From: JAEXNA01 sp041676625
Lineage (GTDB): Bacteria > Vulcanimicrobiota > Xenobia > Xenobiales > JADMJV01
Length of the DNA: 64,000 nucleotides
Reading direction: 5' to 3'
Assembly (NCBI GenBank): GCA_041676625.1
Contig: JBAYRN010000009.1
Location: 1 to 64,000, forward strand
Part shown: positions 47,899-57,041 of the stretch, one piece after another
How positions within the stretch are numbered: position 1 is the stretch's first letter
Layout: the number at the start of each line of letters is the position of its first letter
The notes under the pieces: model-generated
What the model was told of the DNA's origin: nothing
What the model saw: the letters and a program-made list of their open reading frames with translations, nothing else
Databases searched by the model: none
Translations under genes and position numbers: made by a program

Positions 47899-50133
47899 TT
47901 ACCGTCCCACCACTTCCAGCGGGAGTTCCCGCTCCGCGCCCTGGGAGTCGCGCACCTTGACTCGATGGGGTCCCGTCTCCAGTCTCCACCACAGCGAGGT
48001 GGAAGGCGATGAGGAAACCTCTTGACCGTCTACGGTCCAGGTGTACGGGGGAGCCCCTCCTGCGATCTTCAACTTCACCCGCTGGTAGTCGGACGCCAGG
48101 TCCGGGTCGGTGAGAAAAACGTCGTGGGTCAACGGGAAAACGAACCGGAGTTGTTCCCCGCCACTCGGTTCAGCTTCGGGCAAGGGCAGTCCGCGCTCTC
48201 GGGCCCAGGGTCGGTAGAGGCTGGGCAGATCATAAACCAGACGACCGTTCTCTTCCCCACAGACCAGGCACTCGGCGATCGGTTTCTCGGCATAGACCGG
48301 CTCGATGGTGGTGGAAGGGCAACGCCCGTTGGCGGCCTCACCCGACAAGGTGCAGAGTTTTCGACGCATCAAATCCCGGGGCACTCCAAACTCTCCCCCC
48401 TCACCCAGTTGCAGCATGATATCCCTGAACAGCGGCCCAGCTCCGGTGATGCCGGAAACGTCTTGCATGGGCGAGCCATCGGAGTTTCCCACCCACACTC
48501 CTACGATGTGCCTGGGGGTGTAGCCGATGCACCAGTTGTCTCGATAACCCTTGCTGGTACCGGTCTTGACCGCCACCGGGAAGGGAAACTCCAACACATT
48601 GGGGGTGCCGAAGCTGGCGATTCTGGCCTGGCGGTCGGCCATCACATCCGAGATGAGGTAGCAGGCTCTTTCCGAAAGTACCTGCTGGCCGGCCCCCTGA
48701 TCGGTTTGGTCAAGCAATTGAAGAGGAGAGTAGTAGCCGCCCCGGGCCAACACCCGGTAAGCCGCGACCAGTTGAAAAAGGCTGGTGGAGCCGTCGCCCA
48801 GGGTCAGCCCTAGACCATAATGCTCGGGGGTCTCCTTAAGTTCGCTCAGACCGCACTTGCGCAAGATATCGAGCAAGCTCAAGACCCCGACCCTCTCCAG
48901 AGCCCTGACCGCCGGCACGTTGTAGGAACAGCCGAGAGCGGTACGGATACTCACCGGGCCGTGAAAATGCCGATCGTAATTGACCGGTACAAAACTCTCC
49001 AACTCGGCGTCTTCATAGAGATCGAGATCGGGCAAGATGGTTCCGGCGTGGCCGGTGCTTTCCAGCAACAGGGCGTAGGTAAAAGGTTTGATGGTGGAGC
49101 CGGGTTGGCGCAGAGAAATGGCCGCGTTGTGCTGGCCGTCTCGCTTGCGGTGGTAGTCCCGGGAGCCCACCATCGCCAGCACATTTCCACTCTCCACCTC
49201 GGCCACCACCACGGCCGCGTTGCCCACTTTGTGCTGGGCCAGCAGGGTCAGATGGTTTCGCACACTCCCTTCCACAAACTCCTGCAACCCCAGGTCCAGG
49301 GTGGTGCGAACCCGTCCTCGCCTGCCCCGGGCCTCCAGTTGGGCCAGATCGCAAAAGTGGGGGGCTAGAAACGGCGGAGGATCCGGATTGAGCTCCAGCA
49401 CCTGGCGGCGAGCCCGCTTCGCTGCTTCAGGCTCCAGGTGGCCCCGGGTTTCCAGCTTTTTAAGCAGCGGTTCGGTCCACAGCGAGAGTTCTTCCCGTCC
49501 CTGCGAGGTAAACGGGTCCAGCACCGAGGGAGAGCGGATGGTCACCGCCAGAGCGGCGGCTTCGGCCGGGGAAAGAGCGGTTGCCGGCTTGTCAAAGTAG
49601 TAACGGCTCGCCTCCTCCACTCCGTAGACCGAGGGTCCGAAAGCCACCCGATTGAGATAAGCCTCCAGGATCTCGTCCTTGGAGTAACGGAACTCCAGCC
49701 GCAGCGCCCAGTAAACCCCCTGAAGCTTCGCCTGCCAGTCTCTCGACTCGGAGGGCTTCAGGGTCCGCAGGAGTTGCTGGGTCAAAGTGGAGGCACCCGA
49801 CACCACTCGCCGATGCCGGAGATTGGTAGCGGCGGCCCGGACCATGGCCAGCGGATCAGCCCCCGGATGGTAGTAGAACCGCTTGTCCTCGGCCACCAGC
49901 ACCGCGTCGATCATGGTCTGGGGGATCTCCGGCAGTGGAATCCAGCTATTCACGCCTTCCCGAATGGAGAGGTTCCGGCGCAACGGCTCCCCGTTGCGGT
50001 CGGTTAGGTTTAGAGAAGAATCCGCCCGAAGCTCTCGATATTCATTCGGCAGGGAAGGCAGAAAGAAAAGAAGGGCCGCAACCCCCAGCAAAGCCAGGGT
50101 GCGGCCGATCCGTTTTTTCCAGCGGCTCTTCAA
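47899..50133 (-). CDS. pbpC: Penicillin-binding protein 1C
   Basis: A 744-residue bifunctional peptidoglycan synthase. TTG start, 4 bases after the alpha-2-macroglobulin stop. One N-terminal membrane helix; GT51 glycosyltransferase domain (~60-220) with VAEDKRFYYHPGADPLAMVR and the TLTQQLLRTL motif; transpeptidase domain (~280-560) with SxxK in PGSTIKPF (~345), SxN in GCSYN and KTG in VKTGTSKGYRDNW; a C-terminal BiPBP_C domain (~660-744). PBP1C is commonly paired with a bacterial alpha-2-macroglobulin, as here, and the pair is thought to repair the wall and trap proteases after outer-membrane breach. Confidence 0.95.
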   Translation of the reverse strand: MKSRWKKRIGRTLALLGVAALLFFLPSLPNEYRELRADSSLNLTDRNGEPLRRNLSIREGVNSWIPLPEIPQTMIDAVLVAEDKRFYYHPGADPLAMVRAAATNLRHRRVVSGASTLTQQLLRTLKPSESRDWQAKLQGVYWALRLEFRYSKDEILEAYLNRVAFGPSVYGVEEASRYYFDKPATALSPAEAAALAVTIRSPSVLDPFTSQGREELSLWTEPLLKKLETRGHLEPEAAKRARRQVLELNPDPPPFLAPHFCDLAQLEARGRRGRVRTTLDLGLQEFVEGSVRNHLTLLAQHKVGNAAVVVAEVESGNVLAMVGSRDYHRKRDGQHNAAISLRQPGSTIKPFTYALLLESTGHAGTILPDLDLYEDAELESFVPVNYDRHFHGPVSIRTALGCSYNVPAVRALERVGVLSLLDILRKCGLSELKETPEHYGLGLTLGDGSTSLFQLVAAYRVLARGGYYSPLQLLDQTDQGAGQQVLSERACYLISDVMADRQARIASFGTPNVLEFPFPVAVKTGTSKGYRDNWCIGYTPRHIVGVWVGNSDGSPMQDVSGITGAGPLFRDIMLQLGEGGEFGVPRDLMRRKLCTLSGEAANGRCPSTTIEPVYAEKPIAECLVCGEENGRLVYDLPSLYRPWARERGLPLPEAEPSGGEQLRFVFPLTHDVFLTDPDLASDYQRVKLKIAGGAPPYTWTVDGQEVSSSPSTSLWWRLETGPHRVKVRDSQGAERELPLEVVGR

Positions 50134-50137
50134 CTCA

Positions 50138-53100
50138 CTACTTCACGACGATGGTCTTCACCGAGGTGCGCCCGAACAACTCCGGATGGTACATCTCCTC
50201 GACCTGCGCTGCCGGATGCAGATAGGTTCCGGGAGTCTGGGCCCGTACCAGGTACTCGTAGGTGTGTTCACCGGGAGCCAGGGCATCGGAAAACAAGAGC
50301 ACCTGATCATTGTAGTCCTCGAAGCGGTGAAAGGTCTGCCAACTCGGCTGGTCGCCCCGCTCGAGCAGCTTCGACAGTTCGCTGGATTCGGTGGCAAAGT
50401 CGGTTTTCACCACGGAAAAACCCGCCGGGATGGGATCCTTGAGCATGACGTAGCGGCGCAAGGCCGGAGCCACCACGCTCAGTTTCACCTTATAGAGCTT
50501 GCCTCCCAGGAACTCTTGGACCGGCTTGCCATCCAGATCCACCACACTGCGCAACACGGTGAGCCCCTCATCCACCGGAGGACTGGGCTGGGTGTCCTGG
50601 TAGCTCAAGCCCAGGGTGTAGTAGAGCCGGCCTTCCCCCGACTTTGTGAGCACCGCTTCCGTGCTAGTGCCGGGGTCCAGAGGAGCAGTCAGAGAGGTCG
50701 CCCCTTCGGTGGAGGCCTTCTCACCCAGTTCCTTTTCGCCGAGCTTGACCTTCACGGTGAACTTGGCGTCCGGAGTCTCCATCTTTTGAGAATAAGCCAC
50801 CAGGGCCGAAAGTGCGGCGGCGTTGTTGGCAGTGGTACCCCAGGTTCCGTCGTTGTTTCTTGACTCCAGCAACCAGGTCACCACTTTATCGGAAACGGGT
50901 AGCTTCTGTTCGGTTTGTAGCAGGGCTTCCAGGACCAAGCCAGTGTCCCCCACATCGCTCGAAAAGAGCCAGGGCATTTTCGAGGAATCGACCTCAAAAT
51001 AGGCGGTGGCGTTCTCAATCTTGATGCTATTGGTGAGCTCTTGAGCGAGCTTGGAGGTACTCTCCTTTTCATCCAGCCGGTAGGCCACTTGCAGCAGATA
51101 GGCCTTGCCCACCACCGGCATCTCGGCCCGCTTATCCATCAGCTTGTTCAGCTCAGCTTTTCCGCTGAAACCGTGGCGGGTCAAGGCATCCAGCGCGGCC
51201 GCTTTGACCACCAGCTCTTCCTGGGGCGAAAAGGTATAGGTGGAGGTGGTTTGATCGTGCAGGTACTTCTTTAGATAGCTCCGAGCGCCATCTACCCAGG
51301 TGCCTTTGATCTGGTAGCCTCGCTGCTTGGCCAGGTGGGCCGTGGTCAGGGCCCGAGCGGTGAGATAGGGGTGCACCAGCGTGGAGTCTGGCCACAGCTT
51401 CAAGCCCCCACTGGCATCGGTGTAGCTCGCGATCAGATCCAGATTCTCCTGGACTTTCACCTTGACCTTTTCCTGGTTCCAACCGCTCAGCTCCAGACGC
51501 ACCAGCAGTTCCTGAGCGTGCAACATAGGAACCAGTTGAGAGAGCCTCTGCTCCAAGCAACCGTAGGGATACTCCAGCAAACTCAGGACCCCGGAGTCCA
51601 GGCCCAGCAGGATCGAGGAAGAGAGGTCGACCTGCAGCTCCGCGGTCTGAGGCACGGCCGTACCGGGGACCTCGAGCGGTTGCTTTAGTTCCGCTTCGGT
51701 CAGGACTCCGGTATGAGCCAGGTTTACTTTCTGCGTAGCCAGCTGAATAGGAACCGGGTACTCCACTCCATCGGTATCATTGCTCAGTTTCCCAGAGAAT
51801 TGCAAGGTAGCGGTGCCCACCTCCTGAGGCTTGAAGGTAAAGAGTACCTCTCTTTCCTCACCGGCTTTGAGAAAGATCTCCCGAGGCTTAGAATCCTCTG
51901 CGGTGGCCCCTTCCGCCTTCATCTCCAGAACCAGCGTAGAGCCTTCTTCGGTGCTGTTCACGGCCAGCACCCCGGCCTGAAACTCGTCACCCATTCGGGC
52001 AAAGGCAGGAGCAGAGGGCTTCAGCACAAGGGCCTTGGTATTGATGATCTCGTGCTCGGCTGAACCGCAGCGGGTGTCGGCCGAGATGGCGGTGGCCATG
52101 ACCCGGAAGGTGGTGAGGTTTTCTGGAAGGTTGAACTTCACTTCGGCCTCCCCGTTGCTGTCGGTGACCACGGTGGGTTCCCACACCGCCGTCGATTTAA
52201 AGTTCTTGCGCAGAGGCGTGCTGTAGCCACCGCCTCCGCCTTGATCCTCACCCTTGGTTCCGTAGCTCCGCTGGCCGATCACGTCCAGCCGGTTCTCGGC
52301 GGTGCGCACCGCCAACGGCAAACTGTCGTAGTAGGTGTCGAAGAGATCGGGGGTCTCGAAATTGATCAGGTTCAGCACCCCTACATCGGCCGCGGTCAGA
52401 CTGAGTTCGGCCCTCACCGGTTTGCCTTCCTGGTCGGTCACCTTGAGCTTCGTCGTCACCTCGTCGTTGGGCCCGTAGCGTTCGCTGTCGGTTTCAATGG
52501 TCACCTGCAAGCGCTTGCTCTCGGGAGAGACCGGCAGATCCAGGTAGCCGATCTTGAAAGCGGGCTTACCGATGTCTTCGGCGTTCTCGGCGGTGGCCGG
52601 GGAGACCCGGCCGCGAAAGAGCATCACCGAGACGTAGAGATTAGGGAGATGCTCTTCGGTCAGCGGCACCTCGATCACCGGAGCGCTTCCGCTGAGGGTG
52701 GTAGTGTAGTTGTGGAGGATGAGATCCCGTTCGTAGGTCACCAGGGCGGTCACTTCCCCTTCGAAGGGGTTCTTGACCAGGATCTTGGCGGTCTCGCCCG
52801 GCGCGTAGCGCGGCTTATCGGCCACCAATTCGATGACATCCCCCTCCTGGCGTCCCCAGGGCACGTATCCGCCTCCATGCGCGTAAAAGCTCGACTCGGA
52901 AATGATGGTATTTTGCTTGGAGTCGGTCCCGCTGAACCTGACGATGTAGTAGCCGGCCTCGGGAGGCGTGACTTGGGTGGTGGAGAGACCCTGGGAGGAT
53001 TTGAGGTCGGCGGTGTGCACCACCTTGTCTTCCACCTCGGTCACCCAGCGGAAGCGCCCATCCACGTCGGACTTTTTCACCGAACTCCACTCTCGCCGAA

Positions 53101-55765
53101 GCAGTTCGACCTTCAGAGCTTTTCCACCGACCGACTGGCCTTCGGGCGTCAGAGTCACAAACTCCACGCTCACCGGAGCACCGGACGGGAGAAATCTTGA
53201 TTTAGGTTTCAATCCTACCCGGTATTCGCCGCGAGCGACCGGAACCGAGGTAGAGCCGGTGATGGAACGCCGGTTGGCCGAAAGAATGGTTCCTTCAAAT
53301 ACCAAGTCGGCGTCGCCCTTGTAGGGAGCCCCGGCGATCTCCACCGACTGCTTGAGCAGTCCCTTGGCGTCGGTGTTTCCTTTGGACTTCTTCAACACTT
53401 TGGTTTCGTCGGTGTCTTCATCGCCGTCGTAAGAGGGCCCAAATTCGAAGCCCGGGTGCTCCTTGGAGCTGTACCGTGCCGGCTCCAGGCGTGCGGTCCA
53501 TTCGACCTCGCTATCGATCATGGGGGCTCCGAAGAGCCACTGGGCATCCACTTGAAATTCCGCGGTTGCGCCCATGACCAGGGCCTTCGCCGGGCTACTC
53601 ACGGTGATCTCAAACTGAGCCGGCTCAAACTCCTCCACTCGAAACCAGGCGCCCGAAATCTCCGCGTCGACGCTCCACTTTTTGGCCAGCTCCTCGGGCA
53701 GGGTGTAAGTGACCCGGTAGGTGCCGGTGGGTGCCTTGGGTTGAAGTTGAACGGTGTGGTTGAAAGTCCCAAAGTCGTTCAGAGCGACCTTGCCGGTCTC
53801 GACCTTCTGGTCCCGGGAGTCGTGAACCTCGAACTTGAGTTCTGAAACCTGGGGTAAGACCCAGTCTCCATTTTCCCGGTCCCGCAGAGAGCCTTTCAAA
53901 TGGACCTGCTCACCCGGCTTGTAGAGTCCCCGCTCACTGTAAACCTGGGAGCGCAGATAGTGCTCCGAGGACGACCAGCGATACGGCACCCCAAACTGCC
54001 AGGTACTGACCCCCCCGAATCCATCACTCTCGACCCAGGCCTCATCGTCACCTTGCTTGAGAAAGAGGTAGAGAGCCGGAGAATAGTAGGAATCGCCCTT
54101 GCTATCGACCGGGACCAGTTCCGACCACCCGGGTGCCTCGATCAGCCCCTCGGCGTTGCTGGCGCCTCGCCACACCGCCCGCCCTTTCTGGTCTAGAATG
54201 GTGGCTTCCACCTTATCGAGCGGTTGGGCCTTATCCAGGCTACTGGCGAAAAAGAGGCTATTCTCCGGGCTAAACTTGGCAGTCGCACCCAGATTGGTCA
54301 CTTGAGCCAGCCCCCGCCGTTCCAAGGTCTCGTCTCCCGCCTTCATGGCTACCTGGTAGTAGACGAAGCCGAACTTGCGCTCCTTCAGCGCCTCTTTCAA
54401 ATCCAGCTTGTAAGTGTAAATCTGGTTTCGTGGCTGGCTGGGCACCTCAGACTTGTTAATGGTGAAGTCGGGGCCGTTCCATTCACTGTTCTTGCCCCAC
54501 AACCAGTTCCGGTCTTCGGAAGTGATGAGATCCGCCACCTGGTCCCGGTCGAGTCGAACCATCCGGTACGTGATCTTGTCCACGTTGCGCAGACCCATGG
54601 GAATGGTCAGGGCGTTGGAAGCCTCCAACACTGCGATCCCTTCGGGCACATCGACCAGAGGGCGGCGATCGGTGGTCTTCCATTGGTAAGTGACATCTTT
54701 GCCGAGCTCTTGACCATGAACATCGACCATCTTGCCACTGATGGTAAAAGTGTAGGTCGTGTTGGGCTCCAGAGCGAGGTAAAGGGAATGGCGGTTCCAA
54801 TCATCGCTCTCATCGTACTCGCTCGTCTCGATGGCAACCTTGGGAACCACCGAAAGGTTCTCTTTTAGCTTCTTGGCATTGACTTTGTTGTTGAAGGCAA
54901 AAAGAATACCGCTCTCCGGGCGGGCCGGCTTTTTCTGCTCCTCGGCGTCCCACTTCAGCGGGCCCAGGGTGCTAAAGGTCAGGAGGTGCTCGGCGGTAGA
55001 GGCGACCGGACCGTCCTTGCCGATCAGACCCTTGTCGACTTTCAGCGTGTAGGTGGTATCCGGTTTGAGACCGTCGGTGGGCACCGCAATGAGGTGCTCG
55101 GATTTAAACTGTTGCTCCTCACTTCTTACGCTGTTGAGAGTCTTGAGTTGAGCCTCGGTCACCGGAGCGGCGGTGGGTGCGGGGGCATCTTTGGGAACGG
55201 TGAAGCTCAGGACGCTTTGCACCGCAGCCGGATCGACCGGTTGGTTGAACTCGATGAAGAGAGGCTTGCCCGGTTTGAACTCCTGCGCGGCGTCTTGAGG
55301 AACGGTGGATACCACCGTGGGTCCGGGGGTGGTAAATTCGAAGCTGTAGGCCTCCTTGAGTTCGTTGCCCCCAGGCGATTGGAGACCGGCGGGCACCGTG
55401 ACTTTGTAGGTGGTTCCGAACTTGAGAGGCTCTTTGGGCTCGAAGCTGACCGTGGCGCTCCCTTTCCACCGAAACCGGCCTTCCGCTTTGGGCTCGAGCT
55501 GGAAAGGCGTATCGATGGGAGCAGCCTCGGCAGAAAGCGCCTTCAAGGGTTGATTAAAAGCAACCGTGATCGCTTGATAGTCGCCGGGTCCCGAGGTCGG
55601 CCCCTGGGGAGATGCGAACGCCACCTCCAGGGGGCGGTCGATCTTCAGGCCCAGGATCTCGGAGATCTCATTGGGAAGCGTTTCTTTATGGTCCCTGCAA
55701 CCGGCTGCTAGCAGGATCAAGATCAGCAGGAAATATTTCAGTTTTTTATTCAGTTGGCTCTTCAA
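50138..55765 (-). CDS. Bacterial alpha-2-macroglobulin lipoprotein (YfhM-like)
   Basis: 1875 residues. TTG start with GGAGG upstream. Lipoprotein signal: FLLILILLAAGC (lipid on C23). The chain contains Ig-like MG domains, the bait region, and the thioester motif GCLEQ near residue 1402 in LEYPYGCLEQRLSQ, so covalent trapping should be possible. A late segment (AYLLQVAYRLDE, WLLESRNNDGTWGTTANNAA) belongs to the thioester/TED helical domain. It is followed by pbpC after 4 bases, the usual pairing. These proteins trap proteases in the periplasm. Confidence 0.95.
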   Translation of the reverse strand: MKSQLNKKLKYFLLILILLAAGCRDHKETLPNEISEILGLKIDRPLEVAFASPQGPTSGPGDYQAITVAFNQPLKALSAEAAPIDTPFQLEPKAEGRFRWKGSATVSFEPKEPLKFGTTYKVTVPAGLQSPGGNELKEAYSFEFTTPGPTVVSTVPQDAAQEFKPGKPLFIEFNQPVDPAAVQSVLSFTVPKDAPAPTAAPVTEAQLKTLNSVRSEEQQFKSEHLIAVPTDGLKPDTTYTLKVDKGLIGKDGPVASTAEHLLTFSTLGPLKWDAEEQKKPARPESGILFAFNNKVNAKKLKENLSVVPKVAIETSEYDESDDWNRHSLYLALEPNTTYTFTISGKMVDVHGQELGKDVTYQWKTTDRRPLVDVPEGIAVLEASNALTIPMGLRNVDKITYRMVRLDRDQVADLITSEDRNWLWGKNSEWNGPDFTINKSEVPSQPRNQIYTYKLDLKEALKERKFGFVYYQVAMKAGDETLERRGLAQVTNLGATAKFSPENSLFFASSLDKAQPLDKVEATILDQKGRAVWRGASNAEGLIEAPGWSELVPVDSKGDSYYSPALYLFLKQGDDEAWVESDGFGGVSTWQFGVPYRWSSSEHYLRSQVYSERGLYKPGEQVHLKGSLRDRENGDWVLPQVSELKFEVHDSRDQKVETGKVALNDFGTFNHTVQLQPKAPTGTYRVTYTLPEELAKKWSVDAEISGAWFRVEEFEPAQFEITVSSPAKALVMGATAEFQVDAQWLFGAPMIDSEVEWTARLEPARYSSKEHPGFEFGPSYDGDEDTDETKVLKKSKGNTDAKGLLKQSVEIAGAPYKGDADLVFEGTILSANRRSITGSTSVPVARGEYRVGLKPKSRFLPSGAPVSVEFVTLTPEGQSVGGKALKVELLRREWSSVKKSDVDGRFRWVTEVEDKVVHTADLKSSQGLSTTQVTPPEAGYYIVRFSGTDSKQNTIISESSFYAHGGGYVPWGRQEGDVIELVADKPRYAPGETAKILVKNPFEGEVTALVTYERDLILHNYTTTLSGSAPVIEVPLTEEHLPNLYVSVMLFRGRVSPATAENAEDIGKPAFKIGYLDLPVSPESKRLQVTIETDSERYGPNDEVTTKLKVTDQEGKPVRAELSLTAADVGVLNLINFETPDLFDTYYDSLPLAVRTAENRLDVIGQRSYGTKGEDQGGGGGYSTPLRKNFKSTAVWEPTVVTDSNGEAEVKFNLPENLTTFRVMATAISADTRCGSAEHEIINTKALVLKPSAPAFARMGDEFQAGVLAVNSTEEGSTLVLEMKAEGATAEDSKPREIFLKAGEEREVLFTFKPQEVGTATLQFSGKLSNDTDGVEYPVPIQLATQKVNLAHTGVLTEAELKQPLEVPGTAVPQTAELQVDLSSSILLGLDSGVLSLLEYPYGCLEQRLSQLVPMLHAQELLVRLELSGWNQEKVKVKVQENLDLIASYTDASGGLKLWPDSTLVHPYLTARALTTAHLAKQRGYQIKGTWVDGARSYLKKYLHDQTTSTYTFSPQEELVVKAAALDALTRHGFSGKAELNKLMDKRAEMPVVGKAYLLQVAYRLDEKESTSKLAQELTNSIKIENATAYFEVDSSKMPWLFSSDVGDTGLVLEALLQTEQKLPVSDKVVTWLLESRNNDGTWGTTANNAAALSALVAYSQKMETPDAKFTVKVKLGEKELGEKASTEGATSLTAPLDPGTSTEAVLTKSGEGRLYYTLGLSYQDTQPSPPVDEGLTVLRSVVDLDGKPVQEFLGGKLYKVKLSVVAPALRRYVMLKDPIPAGFSVVKTDFATESSELSKLLERGDQPSWQTFHRFEDYNDQVLLFSDALAPGEHTYEYLVRAQTPGTYLHPAAQVEEMYHPELFGRTSVKTIVVK

Positions 55766-55848
55766 GTGGCCCCTCCGTGCTCTAGTGAAACAGATGGAAT
55801 ATCAATTTGTCGCTGACTTCGAAAGTCATTTCCCAACCTGGAAAACAA

Positions 55849-55878
55849 AAAAAAAGAGCCCGAAAGCTCTCTTTTTTG
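55849..55878 (-). terminator. Rho-independent terminator of the Gly/Met-rich gene
   Basis: On the minus strand AGAGC-TTTCGG-GCTCT is flanked by A-rich and T-rich arms that extend the stem, ending in about nine T. It lies just after the stop of the gene 55899-56234 and before the alpha-2-macroglobulin gene. Confidence 0.85.
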
Positions 55879-55898
55879 TCTACTAAAACTATGAGCCG

Positions 55899-56234
55899 TT
55901 AGAAGCCGAAGCCACCCGCGCGCTGGCCTGCTCCCATCATGGGGTTGAAACCGCCGCCACCGCCGCAACATCCACAGCCGCCGCCGTGTTGACCACCGTG
56001 TTGTCCGCCCATCTGGCCACCCATCATTTGCATCATCTGCATCATGAGTTGCATCATCATTTGCATCATCTGGCCCATGCCGCCCTGGCCACCACCAATG
56101 CCGCCGGGTCCGCCGAAACCGCCGCCAAAACCTTGAGGTCCACCGATTCCGCCACCAAAGCCTTGAGGTCCGCCAAAGCCGCCTCCGATACCTTGCATTC
56201 CGTTTTGTCTACCCATGTTGATACTCAAGTTCAT
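55899..56234 (-). CDS. Small Gly/Met-rich protein with a Cys/His cluster
   Basis: 111 residues. The start MNLSINMGRQNGMQ is followed by repeats of the FGGPQGFGGG type, a Met-rich helix (GQMMQMMMQLMMQMMQMMGG), then HGGQHGGGCGCCGGGG and a Phe/Gly end. No signal peptide. AAGGAG lies 9-10 bases before ATG. Its -10-like TATACT box is 33 bases before ATG. It is a paralogue of the gene at 56465-56770, with the same opening pattern. Met, His and Cys clusters would suit metal binding, but that is only an inference. Confidence 0.7.
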   Translation of the reverse strand: MNLSINMGRQNGMQGIGGGFGGPQGFGGGIGGPQGFGGGFGGPGGIGGGQGGMGQMMQMMMQLMMQMMQMMGGQMGGQHGGQHGGGCGCCGGGGGFNPMMGAGQRAGGFGF

Positions 56235-56266
56235 CTTAAAAGCTCTCCTTCTTGGTCTATGGCTTG

Positions 56267-56272
56267 AGTATA
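56267..56272 (-). promoter_or_regulatory. Putative -10 box (TATACT) for the Gly/Met-rich gene
   Basis: Minus-strand context CATCACCTATACTCAAGCCA, 33 bases before the start. It matches the boxes before the genes starting at 56770 and 9971. Upstream (56315-56371) are three GTTTACA/TGTAAAC-type sites including the inverted pair TTACAAATGTAA. Confidence 0.45.
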
Positions 56273-56403
56273 GGTGATGTTGGAAACCTGAGAATCATCC
56301 AGATCTTGCATTTGCTTTACAAATGTAACCAAAGTGTAAACAAGTATCGAAAACGGCGTTTACAATTCAAGACCCTTTCAAAGTCCGGGTAAATCTTTAC
56401 CAT

Positions 56404-56431
56404 GGAAAAAGGGAGGCGCCGGGGCCTCCCT
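56404..56431 (-). terminator. Rho-independent terminator of the second Gly/Met-rich gene
   Basis: On the minus strand GGGAGGC-CCCGGC-GCCTCCC followed by TTTTT. The 7-bp stem covers 56411-56417 and 56424-56430. Confidence 0.8.
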
Positions 56432-56464
56432 TCCTACTCTATCATTGATGAGAGTGATTGAAGC

Positions 56465-56770
56465 TTAGAAGCCCATTCCCCGGCAGCGACCACAGGCACA
56501 CCCGCCGGCGCCACAGCTGCCGCCACCACAGCGTCCACCGCAACAAGGACATCCGCCACCTTGGCCGGGTCCACCCGGTTGGCCGCCACCCATCATTTGC
56601 TGCATGAGGCTCATCATCATCTTCATCATTTTCATCATGGGGTTGCCGCCTCCAGGTCCGCCCGGCCCACCGAAGCCTTGAGGTCCGCCGAATCCGCCGC
56701 CCGGTCCACCGAAGCCTTGAGGTCCACCGATTCCGCCGCGTTGAGGTCCCATGTTGATGTTGAGGTTCAT
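56465..56770 (-). CDS. Small Gly/Met/Cys-rich protein, paralogue of its neighbour
   Basis: 101 residues starting MNLNINMGPQRGG, then FGGPGG repeats, a Met/Lys helix (NPMMKMMKMMMSLMQQMM) and a C-terminal cysteine cluster (CPCCGGRCGGGSCGAGGCACGRCRG, cited in part: nine cysteines). Compared with its neighbour, it has more cysteine and less His. AAGGAG precedes the ATG by about 10 bases; a TATACT box lies 37 bases before ATG. Function unknown; the pair looks like a recent duplication followed by divergence of the C-terminus. Confidence 0.7.
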   Translation of the reverse strand: MNLNINMGPQRGGIGGPQGFGGPGGGFGGPQGFGGPGGPGGGNPMMKMMKMMMSLMQQMMGGGQPGGPGQGGGCPCCGGRCGGGSCGAGGCACGRCRGMGF

Positions 56771-56806
56771 AATTTTGCACTCCTTGGTTTCTTGTTTTGT
56801 GACCTC

Positions 56807-56812
56807 AGTATA
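56807..56812 (-). promoter_or_regulatory. Putative -10 box (TATACT) for the Gly/Met/Cys-rich gene
   Basis: Minus-strand context ACTGCCTATACTGAGGTCAC, 37 bases before ATG 56770. Two copies of CAAGATGTTACA lie upstream at 56839-56850 and 56891-56902. Confidence 0.45.
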
Positions 56813-56838
56813 GGCAGTGGGAAGGGGGTTGCGCGGGG

Positions 56839-56902
56839 CAAGATGTTACAGGCGGGTGAATCTTGTTAACCTTTGTTTCAATTTCATTGACAAGATGTTA
56901 CA
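56839..56902. repeat. Two direct repeats CAAGATGTTACA between divergent genes
   Basis: Exact 12-bp copies at 56839-56850 and 56891-56902, 52 bases apart start to start, close to five helical turns, so a bound regulator would sit on one face of the DNA. Between them lies TCTTGTTAAC. They are within the 271-base gap dividing the Gly/Met/Cys-rich gene and the gene starting at 57042. Confidence 0.55.
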
Positions 56903-57041
56903 AAAAGGATGAATCCCTATCGAATATTCCAGTTAAAGAACAGTTGCCTCCTCAAAAAGATCTGTCCGTTTTGTTGACGGTCGTCACTGAACTGCCACTC
57001 ATGACCAGTTAATCTACCCTTGAAAGAACGAGGTAAAAGAT

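Noticed and set aside
49883..50863. Plus-strand open frame across the PBP1C/alpha-2-macroglobulin junction
   Set aside because: It lies antisense to two well-supported genes and has no recognisable domain.
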